Shown: positions 47,556 to 60,690 of the stretch, in pieces
Layout of the letters: every line of letters starts with the position of its first letter
Numbering within the stretch: the stretch's first letter is position 1
DNA from: Torreya grandis
Taxonomy: Eukaryota > Streptophyta > Pinopsida > Cupressales > Taxaceae
Assembly (NCBI GenBank): GCA_037957365.1
Contig: JARHVA010003261.1
Coordinates: 1,559,501-1,623,500, forward strand
DNA: 64,000 nucleotides
Direction: 5' to 3'
The notes under the pieces: model-generated
Databases searched by the model: none
Told to the model about the DNA's origin: nothing
The model's input: the letters and a program-made list of their open reading frames with translations, nothing else
Program-made: the position numbers and the translations under genes

Positions 47556-49090
47556 GTTGATGTCATCAACACTAATGATGTTGAATGAAGCCTTATTTTG
47601 GGAATATGGTGTGATATATTTATAACCTTGAAATTTTGGATCACTTCTCATGACCCTTCATTAAGATAAATATAAGATGAGTAATAATAAAAATAACATA
47701 CGTAAATAGGATAAATAAAATGATTATTCAGGGTAAAGAATGAAGTAGCTATTGAAAGCTTCTACCCCAAGTTCCAACAAGAAACACTCTCACCACCCTA
47801 AGCCTCTCAATGGTAAAAATATTGAGATTAAGACCAAATATTTAAATTAATCTTAGTGAAAAACATATTTAATGAAAATTATTATCTTTTATAAGAGTGA
47901 GTAAATTAAAAAGAAAACAAAGTTTAAAATTGAGTGTATTAGTTTTAATTTAGAGAATAGATAAATATTTAATTTAATGAAAATTGAATATAAATTGGCT
48001 TATAAAACAAAAAATGAATAATTTAATACTACTAATAGAAATAATTATTATTATAATAAGGAACAAAAAATAAAGTGGCTGAACAAAGGACTTATAATGA
48101 GGAAATTATAGTATTCCATGCATGGTCAATACCTATGCCTACATCTCTATTAGTGACTTCTAATTTTATTATATTCCCTCATTTTTTCCTTGTGAAAGTG
48201 GTTTTCTATGGCAAAAACATTGGCATATTCCATGGAGATTTAATGTTTTGTTTTAAAATGATTTTTCTTTTCTCTCTAGATGGATGTCTGTTTCAAGCTC
48301 CTCGATTCTAGTATTGATGGATCTCCCTATTTCTCTTATGCAATGTATTAAAAATGTGAACTCTACCTTATAAACTCAAATATAAAGGCTAAGGTCTAGA
48401 TGGTACTTTATATAGTTTAAGGATATTCTTAACTTGTTGATAGGAAGGAAGGTGGAATTTATGTGATCACATATATGGATCAATGCACAATCCTTTAGGG
48501 TATTTTACATACTTTAAAGACAATCCATGTATGGGGTATTTTTATTTAAGTTTTCCAAATTTAACCTTGGCTTATTTTATATCCCTATTAATTTGTTTCC
48601 TAGTGTAACGATTCAACTTGGAAACCAGTTTTAAGTGATCAATTTCCCCTTGATTCTATCTTCATCACAAATTTTCAAAGATCTGGTATCAAGGGTTTTA
48701 TCACCCCTAATTTTTGATCTAGATGATGGGATGAGGAGGCTCAAATGTAAATATATATATGGGTACCTTTAATATAGGCCATCATATCTCGATAAATGTC
48801 TCCTTTGTTGGTAATGAAGACATCCAGAAAGGAAGGTTTCCATCCTCCTTAATTTATTTTATGAATTGGATGCTTCGTAACAAACTATTTAGATGAGAAT
48901 GGAATGATTCTAAATAATATATGCCATTAGGCCAACATAAATTAGTGTCATAAACATATTCCTTCCATCATTTGGGTTTGATATGGAAGGAATGAAGATC
49001 CCTTTCGTAAAAATTATCAATGAAGAGGTTGACTACAATAGGAGAAAGAGGTAAACCCATAGTTAAATCTTCACATTGTTCATAGATGAA
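47556..49090 (-). mobile_element. Penelope-like element copy 1 (5'-truncated, minus strand)
   Basis: On the minus strand from about 49090 downward: YEQCEDLTMGLPLSPIVVNLF (the AMGSPLSP-type RT motif), FHIKPKWWKEYVYDTNLCW (the catalytic Y-V-D-D-T-F-type motif with YDT), then HSHLNSLLRSIQF and DGNLPF. About 800 bases on, a GIY-YIG remnant reads RSINTRIEELE near 48300, then the HFHKEKMRE helix near 48200. Noncoding tail to about 47556. It is an inverted counterpart of copy 2 over its whole length and lacks the RT N-terminal half. Confidence 0.8.
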
Positions 49091-49151
49091 AATAATTTTA
49101 TTATTAATAATAACAATAATGTTAGCCTTATAAATTACAAAAATTAATTAA

Positions 49152-49182
<31 letters not shown>

Positions 49183-49290
49183 TCGTAAGGTATAATGTTT
49201 CTAACAATTTAATTACCAAAAACTTTATTAATGTAGTGGGAGATTGGAGAACAAATTAGTTGTTAATTGATTGGACCACCCTTTAGATAA
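49091..49290. repeat. Spacer between Penelope copies with (AAT)n
   Basis: AT-rich spacer holding about ten AAT units at 49152-49182. It separates the two head-to-head copies and belongs to neither by visible similarity. Confidence 0.6.
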
Positions 49291-51615
49291 AACATCATTA
49301 GATGTTTTAAAAATGGTCTTAGGTTTCATTATTGATACTTTCTTTATCCCAAATGAGGATTATGTCATAAGCATTGATACTATTTTAAGAAATATTCATT
49401 CAAATGTTATTGAAGATGTTAGGTAGGATTGTGTGGTAGCTTTGCATCATACAAGACATACTTTTGCTAACATATAAAAATAGGAATGGAGGGATCTTAA
49501 ATTCTTAAATCTCAATAAAGGCATTGTTATTCTCAAAGTAGATAAGGTTAATGATATAATTATTTTAAATCCTATGGATTATGAATCTAAAATAGCTTAC
49601 CACCTTAATAATAGTGGTAGCTATAAAAAAACTTGACATTGACCCTATTTATCACATTATAAAAAAATGTGAATAAAGCTATTAAATCCTCTTCTCTAGA
49701 CACCCATACCAAGAAGAAGTTGATTCCAAATAAATAGGTCACTTTGAGAGTCTAGGGTACCCCTAAGATCTATAAAATGGTTGTCATTTGAGGCCTATTG
49801 TCAATACCACTGACTCTACTACCTATTGTCTTGTATCATTCTTGTCGAATATATTGAACATCTAGGGGAAATATTTCTTTTTTCATTCGTGACTCCAATG
49901 ATTTGGTGTATTTTGTCAAATATAAGAAGGTCCAATACAATGATTTTTTAGACATCTTTGATGTGGTTTCCCCCTTTATGAAAGTCCCCATAGAAGAAGT
50001 GATCTTGAAAACTATAAATATAGAAACTTATAATTTAGTATCCTTATGTATCAATTCCACTTTAATCTCCTTCAAATCTGTTATGTATGAATAATGTTAA
50101 GGTTTAGCTATGGGTTCACCTCTTTATCCTTATTTTTCAAACCTCCTCATGGAGAAGTTTGAGGAAAGAATTATTCATTCCTTCCCTCTTAAACCTAAAT
50201 GGTGGAAGAGATGTGTTAATGAAACTAAATTATTTTATTATCATGAAATATATAGTTTATAATCCTTCCATGCCCATATAAATAGTTTTCTACCTAACAT
50301 TAAATTCAAAAATGAAATTGAGGATGGAAACCTTCCATTCTTGGAGTCTTCATTACCAATAAGGAACACAGTTCTCTAGCTAGGAAGGTCTATAAAAAAG
50401 GTACCCATACATACCTTTACCTTCATTCCTCCTTGCCCCATCATCTAACTCAAATTGAATGCATTCTAAAAACCCTTTCTACTAGAGATTTTAAAATTTG
50501 TGATGAAGATACCATTGAGGGGGAAATTGAGCTCTTGAAAAAGGTTTTCAAGTTGAATGGTTACATTGGGAAAAAAATTAATAGGGATATTAAAAAGACA
50601 AATATAACTTAGGTAAACTTTTAAAAAAATACCCCATAGTAGGATAACCAATGGCATTCTTACCTTATATGGAAGGCATTTCTAGTAAGATTGTTGGAAT
50701 TCTTAAATGCCATATAATCAATTCCAACTTCCTTCCTGTCAAAAATTAATAATTTCCTTAAAGTCTATGAAAGACCCTTTAGACCCTAGATTTTATAGTG
50801 GATCATACAAGTTGGACTACTCTTGTGGAAATACCTTACACCATAGAAACAAGGAGATCCATTGGTACTAGAATCAAGGAGCATGTGGCATACATTAATC
50901 CAAAAAGGAAAAAAAGTTAGCTTAGGTGGAGAATTATTACAAAACCAAGCATGCAATCTGCATTGAATATGCCAAAATGATAGGAAACCACTTTCACAAG
51001 AGTAAAATGAGGGAATCCATTTAAATTGGCAATAACCAAGTCAACCTTAATATATATGTAGGCTTAGGTTTTGACCATGCATGGAATATTATTCTTATCT
51101 CATTATAAGCCCTTTATTCAACCACTTTATTTTTCATTCTTTCTTCTAATTTTAATTATTTATCTTAATAATATCAACTTAGTCATTTTTAATTTTATAA
51201 CCCCCTTTTATATTAATATTTCACTAAATTAAACATTTATTTGTTCACTAAATTAAAACTAAGACACAAAATTTTAAACTTTGTTTTCTTTCTAATTTAC
51301 TCTCTTTTGTCAAAAAATAATAATTTCAATTAAATATTTTATTTTATAATACTAATTTAAATATTTAATCTATATATTAATCTTTTAACCATTATGAGCC
51401 TTAGGGTGGTGAGTGTTTTAATTAGTATCACTTAGTGTATTCATTCTTTATCCCAAGTATTCATTTTCTTTTCCCTATTTAATGATGTTAGGTTTGTTGT
51501 TCTTTGTCTTGTCTTTCTCCTAATGAAGGATACATGGAAGTGATCTAAAATTTTAAGGTTAAAAATACATCACATGTTTATTCCCAAAATAAATCTTCAT
51601 TGATTTGAATGGACT
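49291..51615 (+). mobile_element. Penelope-like element copy 2 (plus strand, RT plus GIY-YIG)
   Basis: Plus-strand reading across frames: LNLNKGIVILKVDKVNDIIIL (RT N-terminal 'KADKG..IVI' block, about 49500), IPNK-VTLRV-GTPKIYKM (the GLPKIHK block, about 49725), an RPIV-like stretch, RDSNDLVYFVKYKK and FLDIFDVVSPFMKVPI (49903-50000; the 'SFDVVSLFTNVPI' block with its first catalytic Asp), GLAMGSPLYPYFSNLLMEKFEE (about 50105), WWKRCVNETKLF (catalytic YVDD position, now CVNE), LPNIKFKNEIEDGNLPF, and then the endonuclease: SYKLDYSCGN with IETRRSIGTRIKEHVAYIN (50826-50895). This is the RT plus C-terminal GIY-YIG order of canonical Penelope-like retroelements. Stops and shifts abolish function. 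Confidence 0.88.
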
Positions 51616-53692
51616 ATGAAATCATAAAATTTGTAACTATTGATGTTATATAACAACCCTATTTTAGTTGACATCATCAGTGAGGTTGATAATGTTAGCT
51701 ATAATTTCAATTTTAGGGTTTGGATCCATAATTATAATTTTCCTTTTTTCATTAATAAATATAAACATAATCAATTATTTCTTCTCGCACACAAAAATCC
51801 ACCTTAAAAAGAAAGAGGATATATGACTAAAAGGATATTACACATATGAAGATAAGTTGTCATAAAAGGCTTTCAATAGAATTTTAATTTGTGAATTTTT
51901 AAAATATTTATAATTCCAAGAATTTATAAAATTAGGTTTTCTCATATCCATATTTAATTCACCTATACCTTCTCTAACAAATATGTAGAAGCCAAGAGGA
52001 GATCAATGCAATGACAAGCTAACCAAATATAAGTTTGATTAAAGTAACCTTTATTTATTTTGTAATTTAGTTAATAATTTGGATGTTGTATAAATATCAT
52101 GTATTTAATAGTATATTATAGTACATGATTATTATTTTATACATATATTTTGATTTATTCTTATTATAACTCTTCCTTTATCACCTAGTGGTACTTTACC
52201 TTTTCATAGCTCTTATTTACTACCTTAAAAAATTTAGTCCTTATATATTTTGATTTATTAATCTTCCTTTAGTATCTAGTTTCAAACCATAAAGTGATGG
52301 TCCTTTATGCACTAACTCTTTAAATATTTTATGTGTGGGTTCCCATTATGGAACCATTGCAACCTTATTTACACATAACCCTTATCTATGTCCCAAAAAT
52401 AATTTGTGGATCAACATATTTTATTTATTGGATTTGGATTGGTTTTATACTTTTAACATATTTAAAGTAATATTTTATCTTATAATGCACATTTTATGCC
52501 TAATATATTTATTGATTTTATATTTTCATAAGTTGAGTTCAAGTTTGAGTTTATTTAATTTTTGGGTTATAATTTGTGTATGGGTAATATGGACTAACAC
52601 TTTGAGAAGCACTTGGGTGTTATCTAATTAAAGTTTTTGAATATTATTAATATGAGGTGTGGCATTTATTGGTTTCCCTACCATTGATATGGAATCCTTT
52701 TTTGGATTGTAACTAGATTCAAAAATGAGCTTTTATGAGAGTCTTATGCTTGTGTGGATACTAAACTATTGTATTATGTACTTGACAATGAAAATATTGA
52801 TACACATTCAAAATATATGAATTTTATACATGAACATGATAATAAACTTCTATTATATCATACCTACATGTTACTTTATGAGTTTGACCCTTTTGTTATG
52901 TTTTTTCACACATATATGAACTTCATTGTCTAATGCAAACCTGCATACTATCATGCATAAACATCATCAAAATTTTAATTTAGTCATGTTGTGAATGATT
53001 TAGTAATGTCAAATCAAGTTAGTATTATCAATTGGTACTAACCTACAGTAATCTTTAAAGACCCTATCCCAATAATGGATAATTTTTAAAACTAAAAATT
53101 CACTTAGGCTTGTACTATCTACCTAGTATATGAGTGGTGTGATACATTAACCAATTGGAATCATATATATGCAAAAAAAGGCATCACATAATAGTCGACG
53201 TGTCACTTATCTAGTATACATATGTACTCTACTACACATTGATCAAATATGTCATATTATTCCTAAAACATGAATTAATCACCAAGAGTTGTAACAATCC
53301 AAGTCTAAATCATATTAAAACCAAGTCAAAGTAAGTGTTTCAAAGTATCAAATCTAAAGTGTTATCTACATTCATAGAGTGAATGAGAAAATAATCATAA
53401 TAAAAATATATGGGTGAACTATGTGTGGCTTGATTTTCCTTTTTGGTGTATTAGGTATGTATGTATCAGTTAATAATAAATAGGGGTGATTGGGGTCAAC
53501 TCAAATCCTTACTCTTTCTTGAATTTTTTAGGTTTTATATCCCTAAAAATCACACTTATGATTTCAAGGTAAAGGATGCTAATTTTTATAGTTTCACACA
53601 TAATTAAGGTTTAGTATCACACATTTAGAGCTTTCATAGACAAGTGAAATTGATTGTATAGTCACAAACCCATATTAAGGCATAGTTCACTA
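51616..53692. other. AT-rich sequence without recognised features
   Basis: About 2.1 kb. A 98-codon open stretch (52335-52631) is Phe/Leu/Ile-rich and, in an AT-rich background, not convincing as a gene. A short GGTTCC/GGAACC inverted repeat lies at about 52338. Nothing else seen. Confidence 0.5.
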
Positions 53693-53697
53693 CCAAC
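53693..53697. other. Target-site duplication of E6, left
   Basis: CCAAC, repeated exactly at 59116-59120 after the right LTR. Confidence 0.95.
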
Positions 53698-54892
53698 TAT
53701 AGAGAGGATTACAAATCAAGTTAGTCAAACATTAGTCCATAAATCATAAAAATTGCATAAAGAACTAACTAACTAAGCTTTTTTATTCCTATGAGAATTA
53801 TAAAGGATATCAAGAAACAAATGAAAGAAATCAAACATTATATTACCTTCCCAAATGGATTCACCATACCCATGTGGCTCAAAATCATGTTCTCCCTTGA
53901 TCAAGCATCCTTGTCTTTGTCAACAAAGGTGGAAAACTCCTCCAATGTCTCCATAACACTCCATAAAAGCTAGGGTCATGATTATAAATCACTAAACTAG
54001 CATATCAATGAAGCTTGTAATTAATTTTAATGGTCTATTCCAAAGGATTGTGGAGACAATTTTGCATTAAAAATTTGCATAAATCAAGCTTAAAATTCAT
54101 GTTCATGGCCTCTCTATTTATAGATTTTTGAGATTGGTTAGGATCAACCATGATCATCCATCTCAATATAGAGATGTATGGTTATGGATAATCCTAATAT
54201 TTGGAATTAAACTCATAAATATCCTCAAGATAAATAATTATTAAAGAGGCATAGGAGGCATTAACTAGGCATGGGTGACTCGTATTCCTGATAGTTTATG
54301 CACTTATGGATTGATAGATTCCACCCCATAGATGATGTCACTAGGTGATGAAGATATTCAAAATCAATTTAAAATAATGAGATATTCAAAAATATATATC
54401 TAATTCTTATTTAAGCTATTAAATTATATTAATTAACTTAAGTAAGTTTAATCAAGTTTAGTGTAATTCTTTGGAAATTGGTACATAATTAATAAAAATG
54501 GTCAAAAAGTCATATTATTGGGTCATAATTTGATTGGAAAGGAATTGAAAGGTGATGCTAGATATGATGGAGCTTTATTCCCATTTAGGATGTTTTAAAC
54601 ACCAAATACAAAAGGTATGTGACATGTACCAATGGATTACAAGAAAAGAGTGATCCAGAGAAACAAATGGCAAAATTGTCAATTTGACCTGAAATGATTT
54701 GATCAAAGTTAGCTAGCCCTTAAAATTCATTTCCCTATTTAGGGATAATTTTACCTAAACTAACACTCATAAGTGAAAAGTTTGAACCATTTAGGGCATT
54801 TTATGAATTTTGACCTAAAATGTACATTTGAGTGCAATTTGGGTAAGATTGACAATTTAACCACAAATGGTGTTTAGAATTAGATGTCTACA
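53698..54892 (-). repeat. E6 3' LTR
   Basis: Plus-strand ends TATAGAGAGG and GATGTCTACA. Carries CTATAAATAG on the minus strand at 54114-54123. The outer terminus is TATA rather than the canonical TG/CA end, in both LTRs. Confidence 0.92.
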
Positions 54893-54913
54893 TTTTGCCC
54901 CTATTTGAGAAGG
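54893..54913 (-). promoter_or_regulatory. E6 polypurine tract
   Basis: Minus strand CTCAAATAGGGGCAAAA directly before the 3' LTR. Confidence 0.85.
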
Positions 54914-57901
54914 TGGAGTGAGACATTCAAGGAAGAAAAATCTTTTCGAAGAAAAGAGTTGTCAAGAAGAAATTGGAATATACCCATGATGCCCCCTCGA
55001 AAGGAGATACTAGGATGGAAGAAAAGGATGGACTCTCAAAAAGAGAGAGAAAGTGAGAGATTAACCCATATAATAGATCACATCTAGATCAGTAATGCTT
55101 ACACATGTGATTACCATCAATGATTGAAATATAATTAAGTGTATAATAGGCCCCAAAAATAGGGGCAATGGGAAAGATATAATTCATAAATGTAAGGGAC
55201 ACACTTTAAATGTACCCAATTTGAGACTATAAGCTGCATGCTTACAACATTGATTAATCTTGAGACAAGTTACACAATAAAATATTTCCATCATGGGCAT
55301 TAGTCTGGAGCACTTAGAATTAGAGGAAAATGGATAATGTTCTACTTTAGAAAGGGAAGCACCACTAGAATTGGGTCTCTAAAGAGAAGATAAAAAGAAG
55401 TACCCCAATAGAGCAAACGTGATCATGATAAAATAGTTTTAGCCTAGTAGGGTGAATTTTGATCATTGATAAAGAATAAATAATTAATTTTCCCTTGTAG
55501 ATATGATTTGATTCAAACATGGTTCAAATGTTGTGCCCCAGCATGGGTAATTGGTAAGAAAAATAACTGAAGGATATAACCAAAAAGATAGGTTAAAATG
55601 AGTAGGTGAGAATGTACATAAGATGGTGTAATGGATTATAAATCCATATAAAACCAAGCATATGAGAATGCACAAAGTGATGAGGGAAATATGAGAAGAA
55701 GAATGGAGATAGCTGAGTTAACCTCAATAGAAATTGAGCACTACCTACATAGTTTCATGGACTCATGTCCACCATGAACTTTAGGCCAATGTAGTTCACC
55801 TAAATTTGGGAGATAATGGAATGAGGAATGATGAAAAATGACCAAAAAATTATTAGACTCATAATGTATGCAAAGAGATACACATCTAAACATAGACAAA
55901 GAAGCCTAAATGCATGCTACCTAGAACCCTAATTCCATATTGTGAGCTAGGTTTTGTAAAGTGTTATTGAGAATCGTTCATCAGATCTGATGTTGATGTT
56001 AAGACTTTAAGACCTAAGTAGAAAGTGGTTTCTATAGAAAAATAAATTAGGGATCATAAGTATGAATAACTTATAATGACATAATATTCCAATTGTGCTG
56101 AGCCAATTCAAATGTGAATACCTATAACTAAAGATAATGGTAAAACAATGACCAAAACTAGAGTTACAATGATTTACATTTAAATAAAAAAGCAAAAATA
56201 AAGAAAAAAATAAACATAAATGAACCTAAATTGAAACCAAGATATGATCTTAAGTAGGAACAAAATATTTAAAAATAAAAGGCATAACATCTTAACAATA
56301 TGAGACCAAGATATGAATAATCAAGATCCATGTGGACCATCAAGGAATTATTGAACACAAAAGAGAAAAATAAAATCAAATAAATAAAATGGTCCAAGAA
56401 CAATGTAATAACATATGATCAAGATATAAACAATCAAGATCCATGTGAATCATCAAGATGTTTTGAAACACAAAAGAGATAAACAAAAATAATCAAGAAA
56501 ACACAAGACCAATATGAGAGAATAAGTAATAAAAAGATAAAAGGAGAAGATATAAAAGGAGAGGTATTAAATCACAACAAAACACCAATAAAACACAATA
56601 AAACCCCAAGAAGACTCAAATAAACACACACAAACAAAAACCAAGTTAGTGTGGTTTAAAGATCAATATTCATGCATGTGCGATAGAGGCATTACTTTCC
56701 ATCACATCATAACAAAGAAAAATGACATGATAATTGTTCCCTAATTAAACTTGTGATAGTGGCAATTAGGGATTCAATTAAGTCTATGACAAGTTGATTT
56801 TCATATCATTGACTTATTATCTTGATCTTAGCTAGAAGATCTGGATTTGTGGGTTTTAACTCTATTTATATTTATTTTTCTTTGTTAGAGGAAGAAGGTA
56901 TGTCTATTTGTGTAAAAGCTTACTCTTTGACAAAGACAAGAATGCTTGATTAAGGGAGAACATGCTTAGGAATCAGATGAAGTCAATGTCAGGAGATTAA
57001 ACCCTAGGTCAAAGCTTCCCTAAAGAACTCACGGGAGGTAATGACATCCCCTTCACAAGCCAAGTTTTCATAAAAATAAAGAAAGCATAAAATAGAAAGA
57101 CTTTAGGGTCATTTTTAAGATCTCCCAAACTTTAACAGTTTTTTGGGGAACACTTTTGATGGCATTCTTTATAATCCTTGGACTAGGCTACTTGGAATAG
57201 GAATGGCACTTTTTATTCCAAGGGTTCCCCTAAAGGGGACAAATGGAAGAGTATATATGTGACATCCCTCTTTTTTCCAAATAAAATCTAACTTAAACAA
57301 CTAAGTAAATACATAAACTTAGAAAGGTGAGTTCATTTTTAAGCCCAAATGGAAAATGAGGTGGTGTTCATTTGACCCCTTGGTCTTAGTTGTAACTTTG
57401 AGAGATAATAATAAAAAAACTCACTTAAGCATCTAAATGTTACTTTAAGCACCCAAATAATGTTTCTATTTCATTTTTGAGCATAAAAAAGGTGATCTAA
57501 ACATGTTTTTTAGCAAATTTCAAGCTTGGTCTTGTAATAAAAATGTTAGCATGTCCTTTAGCCTTGAAGCTATTTGGGTTTGAAACAATGAACTTCAAAA
57601 AAAGAGCTCTCTAGTTTGTGTTTTAAGAAAAAAACAATGACTGACATTATTTATATAACTGATGATGATTACGCTTACTAACTAATGATAGCTATCTAAC
57701 TGACATTAGTTATAATAATAGTGACCGACAACAACTATCCAATCAATGACAATTTTACTAAATGATGTCAGTTACTGTGTAAATTTGTGACAAACAAAAA
57801 TGGCAAAATAAAGTTATAAAATCAAATTACAAGAGTTTTAATGTTTCAAATGAATATTTTAAAGCTAAAAAATGATCTTCTTCATGTGTGGGATGCATCT
57901 T
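54914..57901 (-). other. E6 internal region, noncoding
   Basis: No gag, pol or other protein family seen. 54914-55830 matches E1's 3' region. 56700-57600 matches E1's leader and includes the unoccupied E2 insertion site at 57038-57042. Near 57640-57780 a short degenerate repeat around AACTGACATTAGT occurs. The middle (55830-56640) is A-rich with CAAGATATxAACAATCAAGAT-type repeats near 56290 and 56420. Confidence 0.75.
57038..57042. other. Unoccupied counterpart of the E2 insertion site
   Basis: GGAGGTAATGACATCCCC in E6 corresponds to E1's GAGGTAAT / GTAATGACTTCCCC flanking the copia E2. Confidence 0.9.
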
Positions 57902-57919
57902 ATCCCACTGAGTGTGCCA
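57902..57919 (-). other. E6 primer-binding site
   Basis: Minus strand TGGCACACTCAGTGGGAT, three bases after the LTR end, matching E1's site at most positions. Confidence 0.8.
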
Positions 57920-57922
57920 AGA

Positions 57923-59115
57923 TATAGAGAAGATTACAAAGCAAGTTAGTCAAACATTAGTCCATAAATCATGAAAAATGCATAAATAACTAACTAACTA
58001 AGCGTATTTATTCCTATGGAAATTATAAAGGATAGAAAAAAATAAATGAAAGAAAGTAAACATCATATTACCTTCCCAAAAGGATTCATCATACCCATGT
58101 GGCCAAAAGCATGTTCTCCCTTGATCAAGCAATCTTGTCTTTGTCAACAAAGGTGGAAAACTCCTCCAATGTCTCAAGAACACTCCATAAAACCTAGGAT
58201 CATGATTCCAAATCACTAAACTAGCCTATCAATGAGCTTTTAACTAATTTTAATGGTCTATTGCAAAGGATTGTGGAGGCATTTCTACATAATAACTTTG
58301 CATAAATCAAGCATAAAATTCATGTCCATGGCCTCTATATTTATATGTTTTTAAGATTGGTCAAGATCAACCATGACTGTCCATCTCAAGATTGAGATGT
58401 GTGGCCATGGATAATCATAATATTTGGAATTAAATTCATAGATATCCTCAAGATAAATAAGCATTAAAGAGGCATGGGAGGCATTAACTAGGCATGGGTG
58501 ACCCATAATATTGATATTTTATGCACTTATGGCTTGATGGATGCCACCTCATTTATGACGTCACTAGGTGATGCAGATATTAAAAATCAATTTACAATAA
58601 TGAGATATTAAAAAATATCTATGAAATTTTTACTTAATCTCTTAAATTGGATTAATTAGCTTAAGTAAGTTTAATCAAGTTTAGTGCAATTCTTTGGAAA
58701 TTAGTGCATAATTAATCAAAATGGTCAAAAAGTCATATTATTGGGCCATAATTTGACTAGAGAGGAACTGGAAGGTGATGTTAGATGCATTGGAGCTGTA
58801 TTTTGCTTTAGGATGTTGCCAACACCAAATAACAAAAGTACGTGATGTGTACCAATAGATTGGAATAAAAGAGTGATCCAGAGCACTAAATGACAAAATT
58901 ATCATTTTGACTTGAAATGATTTGATCAAAGTTAGCTGGCCCATAAAATTCATTTCCCTATTTAGGGATACTTTGACCTAAACTAGCACTTTTAAGTGAT
59001 AAGTTCGAACCATTTAGGGCATTTTATGAATTTTGACCTAAAATGTGCATTTAAGAGCAATTCGAGTAAGATTTACAATTTTAACACAAATGATGTTAGG
59101 AATTAGATGTCTACA
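57923..59115 (-). repeat. E6 5' LTR
   Basis: Collinear with 53698-54892. The TATA-type element is weaker here (CATATAAATATAG near 58335). Followed by target duplication CCAAC. Confidence 0.92.
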
Positions 59116-59120
59116 CCAAC

Positions 59121-60690
59121 TACTAAAAATTTATTTAGATATTTGATACTAACCTAGATATGATGCAACTGACCCCTCAAAAATAAAAATATAATTCCCA
59201 AACTAGATGAATCACATGCTTGCTTAAGTCTATTTTATGCTAACATAATATGGTCAGTAAAAAAATCTAAGTACTTATTCAAATTTTTACTTGATATATT
59301 TATCATATTCCACTTTTTAAATCATTAAAATTAGGATTATTATTTTACATTTAGATTTATGCTTGAATTCCATAAGTATCAGTCTAAAATACATACTAGT
59401 TTTTATCCTTTTCAGTTTTTAAAATGAAATCAGGGTAAAATATATTGTTGAACATAAAATTAATGACATATCTATCAAATTTAATTACATGTTATTGATA
59501 TGAATTTTATGCATAGATTGTTTTATGAGTATCATCTAATGTGTTAGGATCATTGAAAAACATTCACTCGAAGGCTCGAGTTGTAGGGTATTGGGTGTTG
59601 TAAATAATCTATTGGTGGAATAATGATAAGTAAGGTTGTTTATTTACCATGGATCGATTAACTATAGATGAATCTAAATCTACTTGATATGGGTGAAATT
59701 ATGATGGTTCTAACTTAAGCTAGGTAAGAATTGAATATAAAATCAAAAGGAGGGAACGATAGGGAAGGAAAGGAGGATTGTGGACTATAGAAGATGAAAC
59801 CTTTGAATTCTAATACTTGAATTATAGATTGGACAAGAAATCATAGATTAGTATTTTTTGTAGGCTATTGTATCACACCAATAGTCAAACAATGTTATGA
59901 GTCAAAGGAAACCAAAATACATCATACTTAAACACATAAAATCAATGGTTGTCATGTTTGTTAGACTATAATACACATATATAAGGGGGGTTATGATTTA
60001 TATGAAAAATATATTCAAATTAGCTATATATTAATATGAACAACTATATATATATAATCTATATACCTCATACACAAATAAACACTAAAAAATTATAACG
60101 ATAGAAATTAGTACATCATACACAATTTGGAGAATAATTAAGATTTTCACATCAAGACTAAAATTGTAAAACATCTTTAGAAGTTCCTATTAATCTCAAT
60201 AGCTAAAATTATCCTCCCTTTGGGATTGGGAGGATATAAGTATAATTATCTTGGGATGGGGAAGGCCTCATATCTCAAGTAAATTCTAAAAATACATTTA
60301 CAAAAAATGTTATTACATCTAAATCTCATGTGAAGGATGCATGTACAACATTAAACCCAAAATAAAAAGTCATAGATAAAAACATAATATATACATGTAA
60401 TGTAAATTTGTAACCAAAGTGATAAGTTAATATAAACATGAAAGTACATAATTATATTTACCAAGGTGATGACATGGAATTTATAGATGAAGAATATGAT
60501 TGAGTGACAACTAGAAGAACTAATGTAACCATTGTTATTCCTTTTGGGATCAAGATGGGCCCACTTAGATTTTCTAGTATTGTAAATCTTAAAAAATTAG
60601 GAACACTAAGATGTAGGGTAACACTAGTAGTTGGTTATGTGCTTGTTGTTAACCCTGAAGTTGTTTATTATTTTTAGATGTATTCAAATA
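59121..60690. other. AT-rich sequence without recognised features
   Basis: No ORF of note, no repeats of clear structure. It is probably the sequence into which E6 inserted, of unknown origin. Confidence 0.5.

Larger units (their letters stand above)
53698..59115 (-). mobile_element. E6: coding-free LTR retrotransposon related to E1
   Basis: Minus-strand LTR element, 5418 bp, with LTRs of 1195 and 1193 bp, primer site, polypurine tract and a perfect CCAAC target duplication. The 3.0-kb interior has no gag or pol. Its primer-site half (about 56640-57920) matches E1's leader and its polypurine half (54893-55830) matches E1's 3' region, including the GATGCCCCxTCGA block shared with 5290. It is therefore an internal deletion derivative of the E1 family that would depend on E1-type proteins supplied in trans. 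LTR divergence of about one in ten indicates age. Confidence 0.9.

Noticed and set aside
52335..52631. 98-codon hydrophobic ORF, possible small membrane protein
   Set aside because: AT-rich chance composition, no relatives seen in the window, no promoter or splice context.
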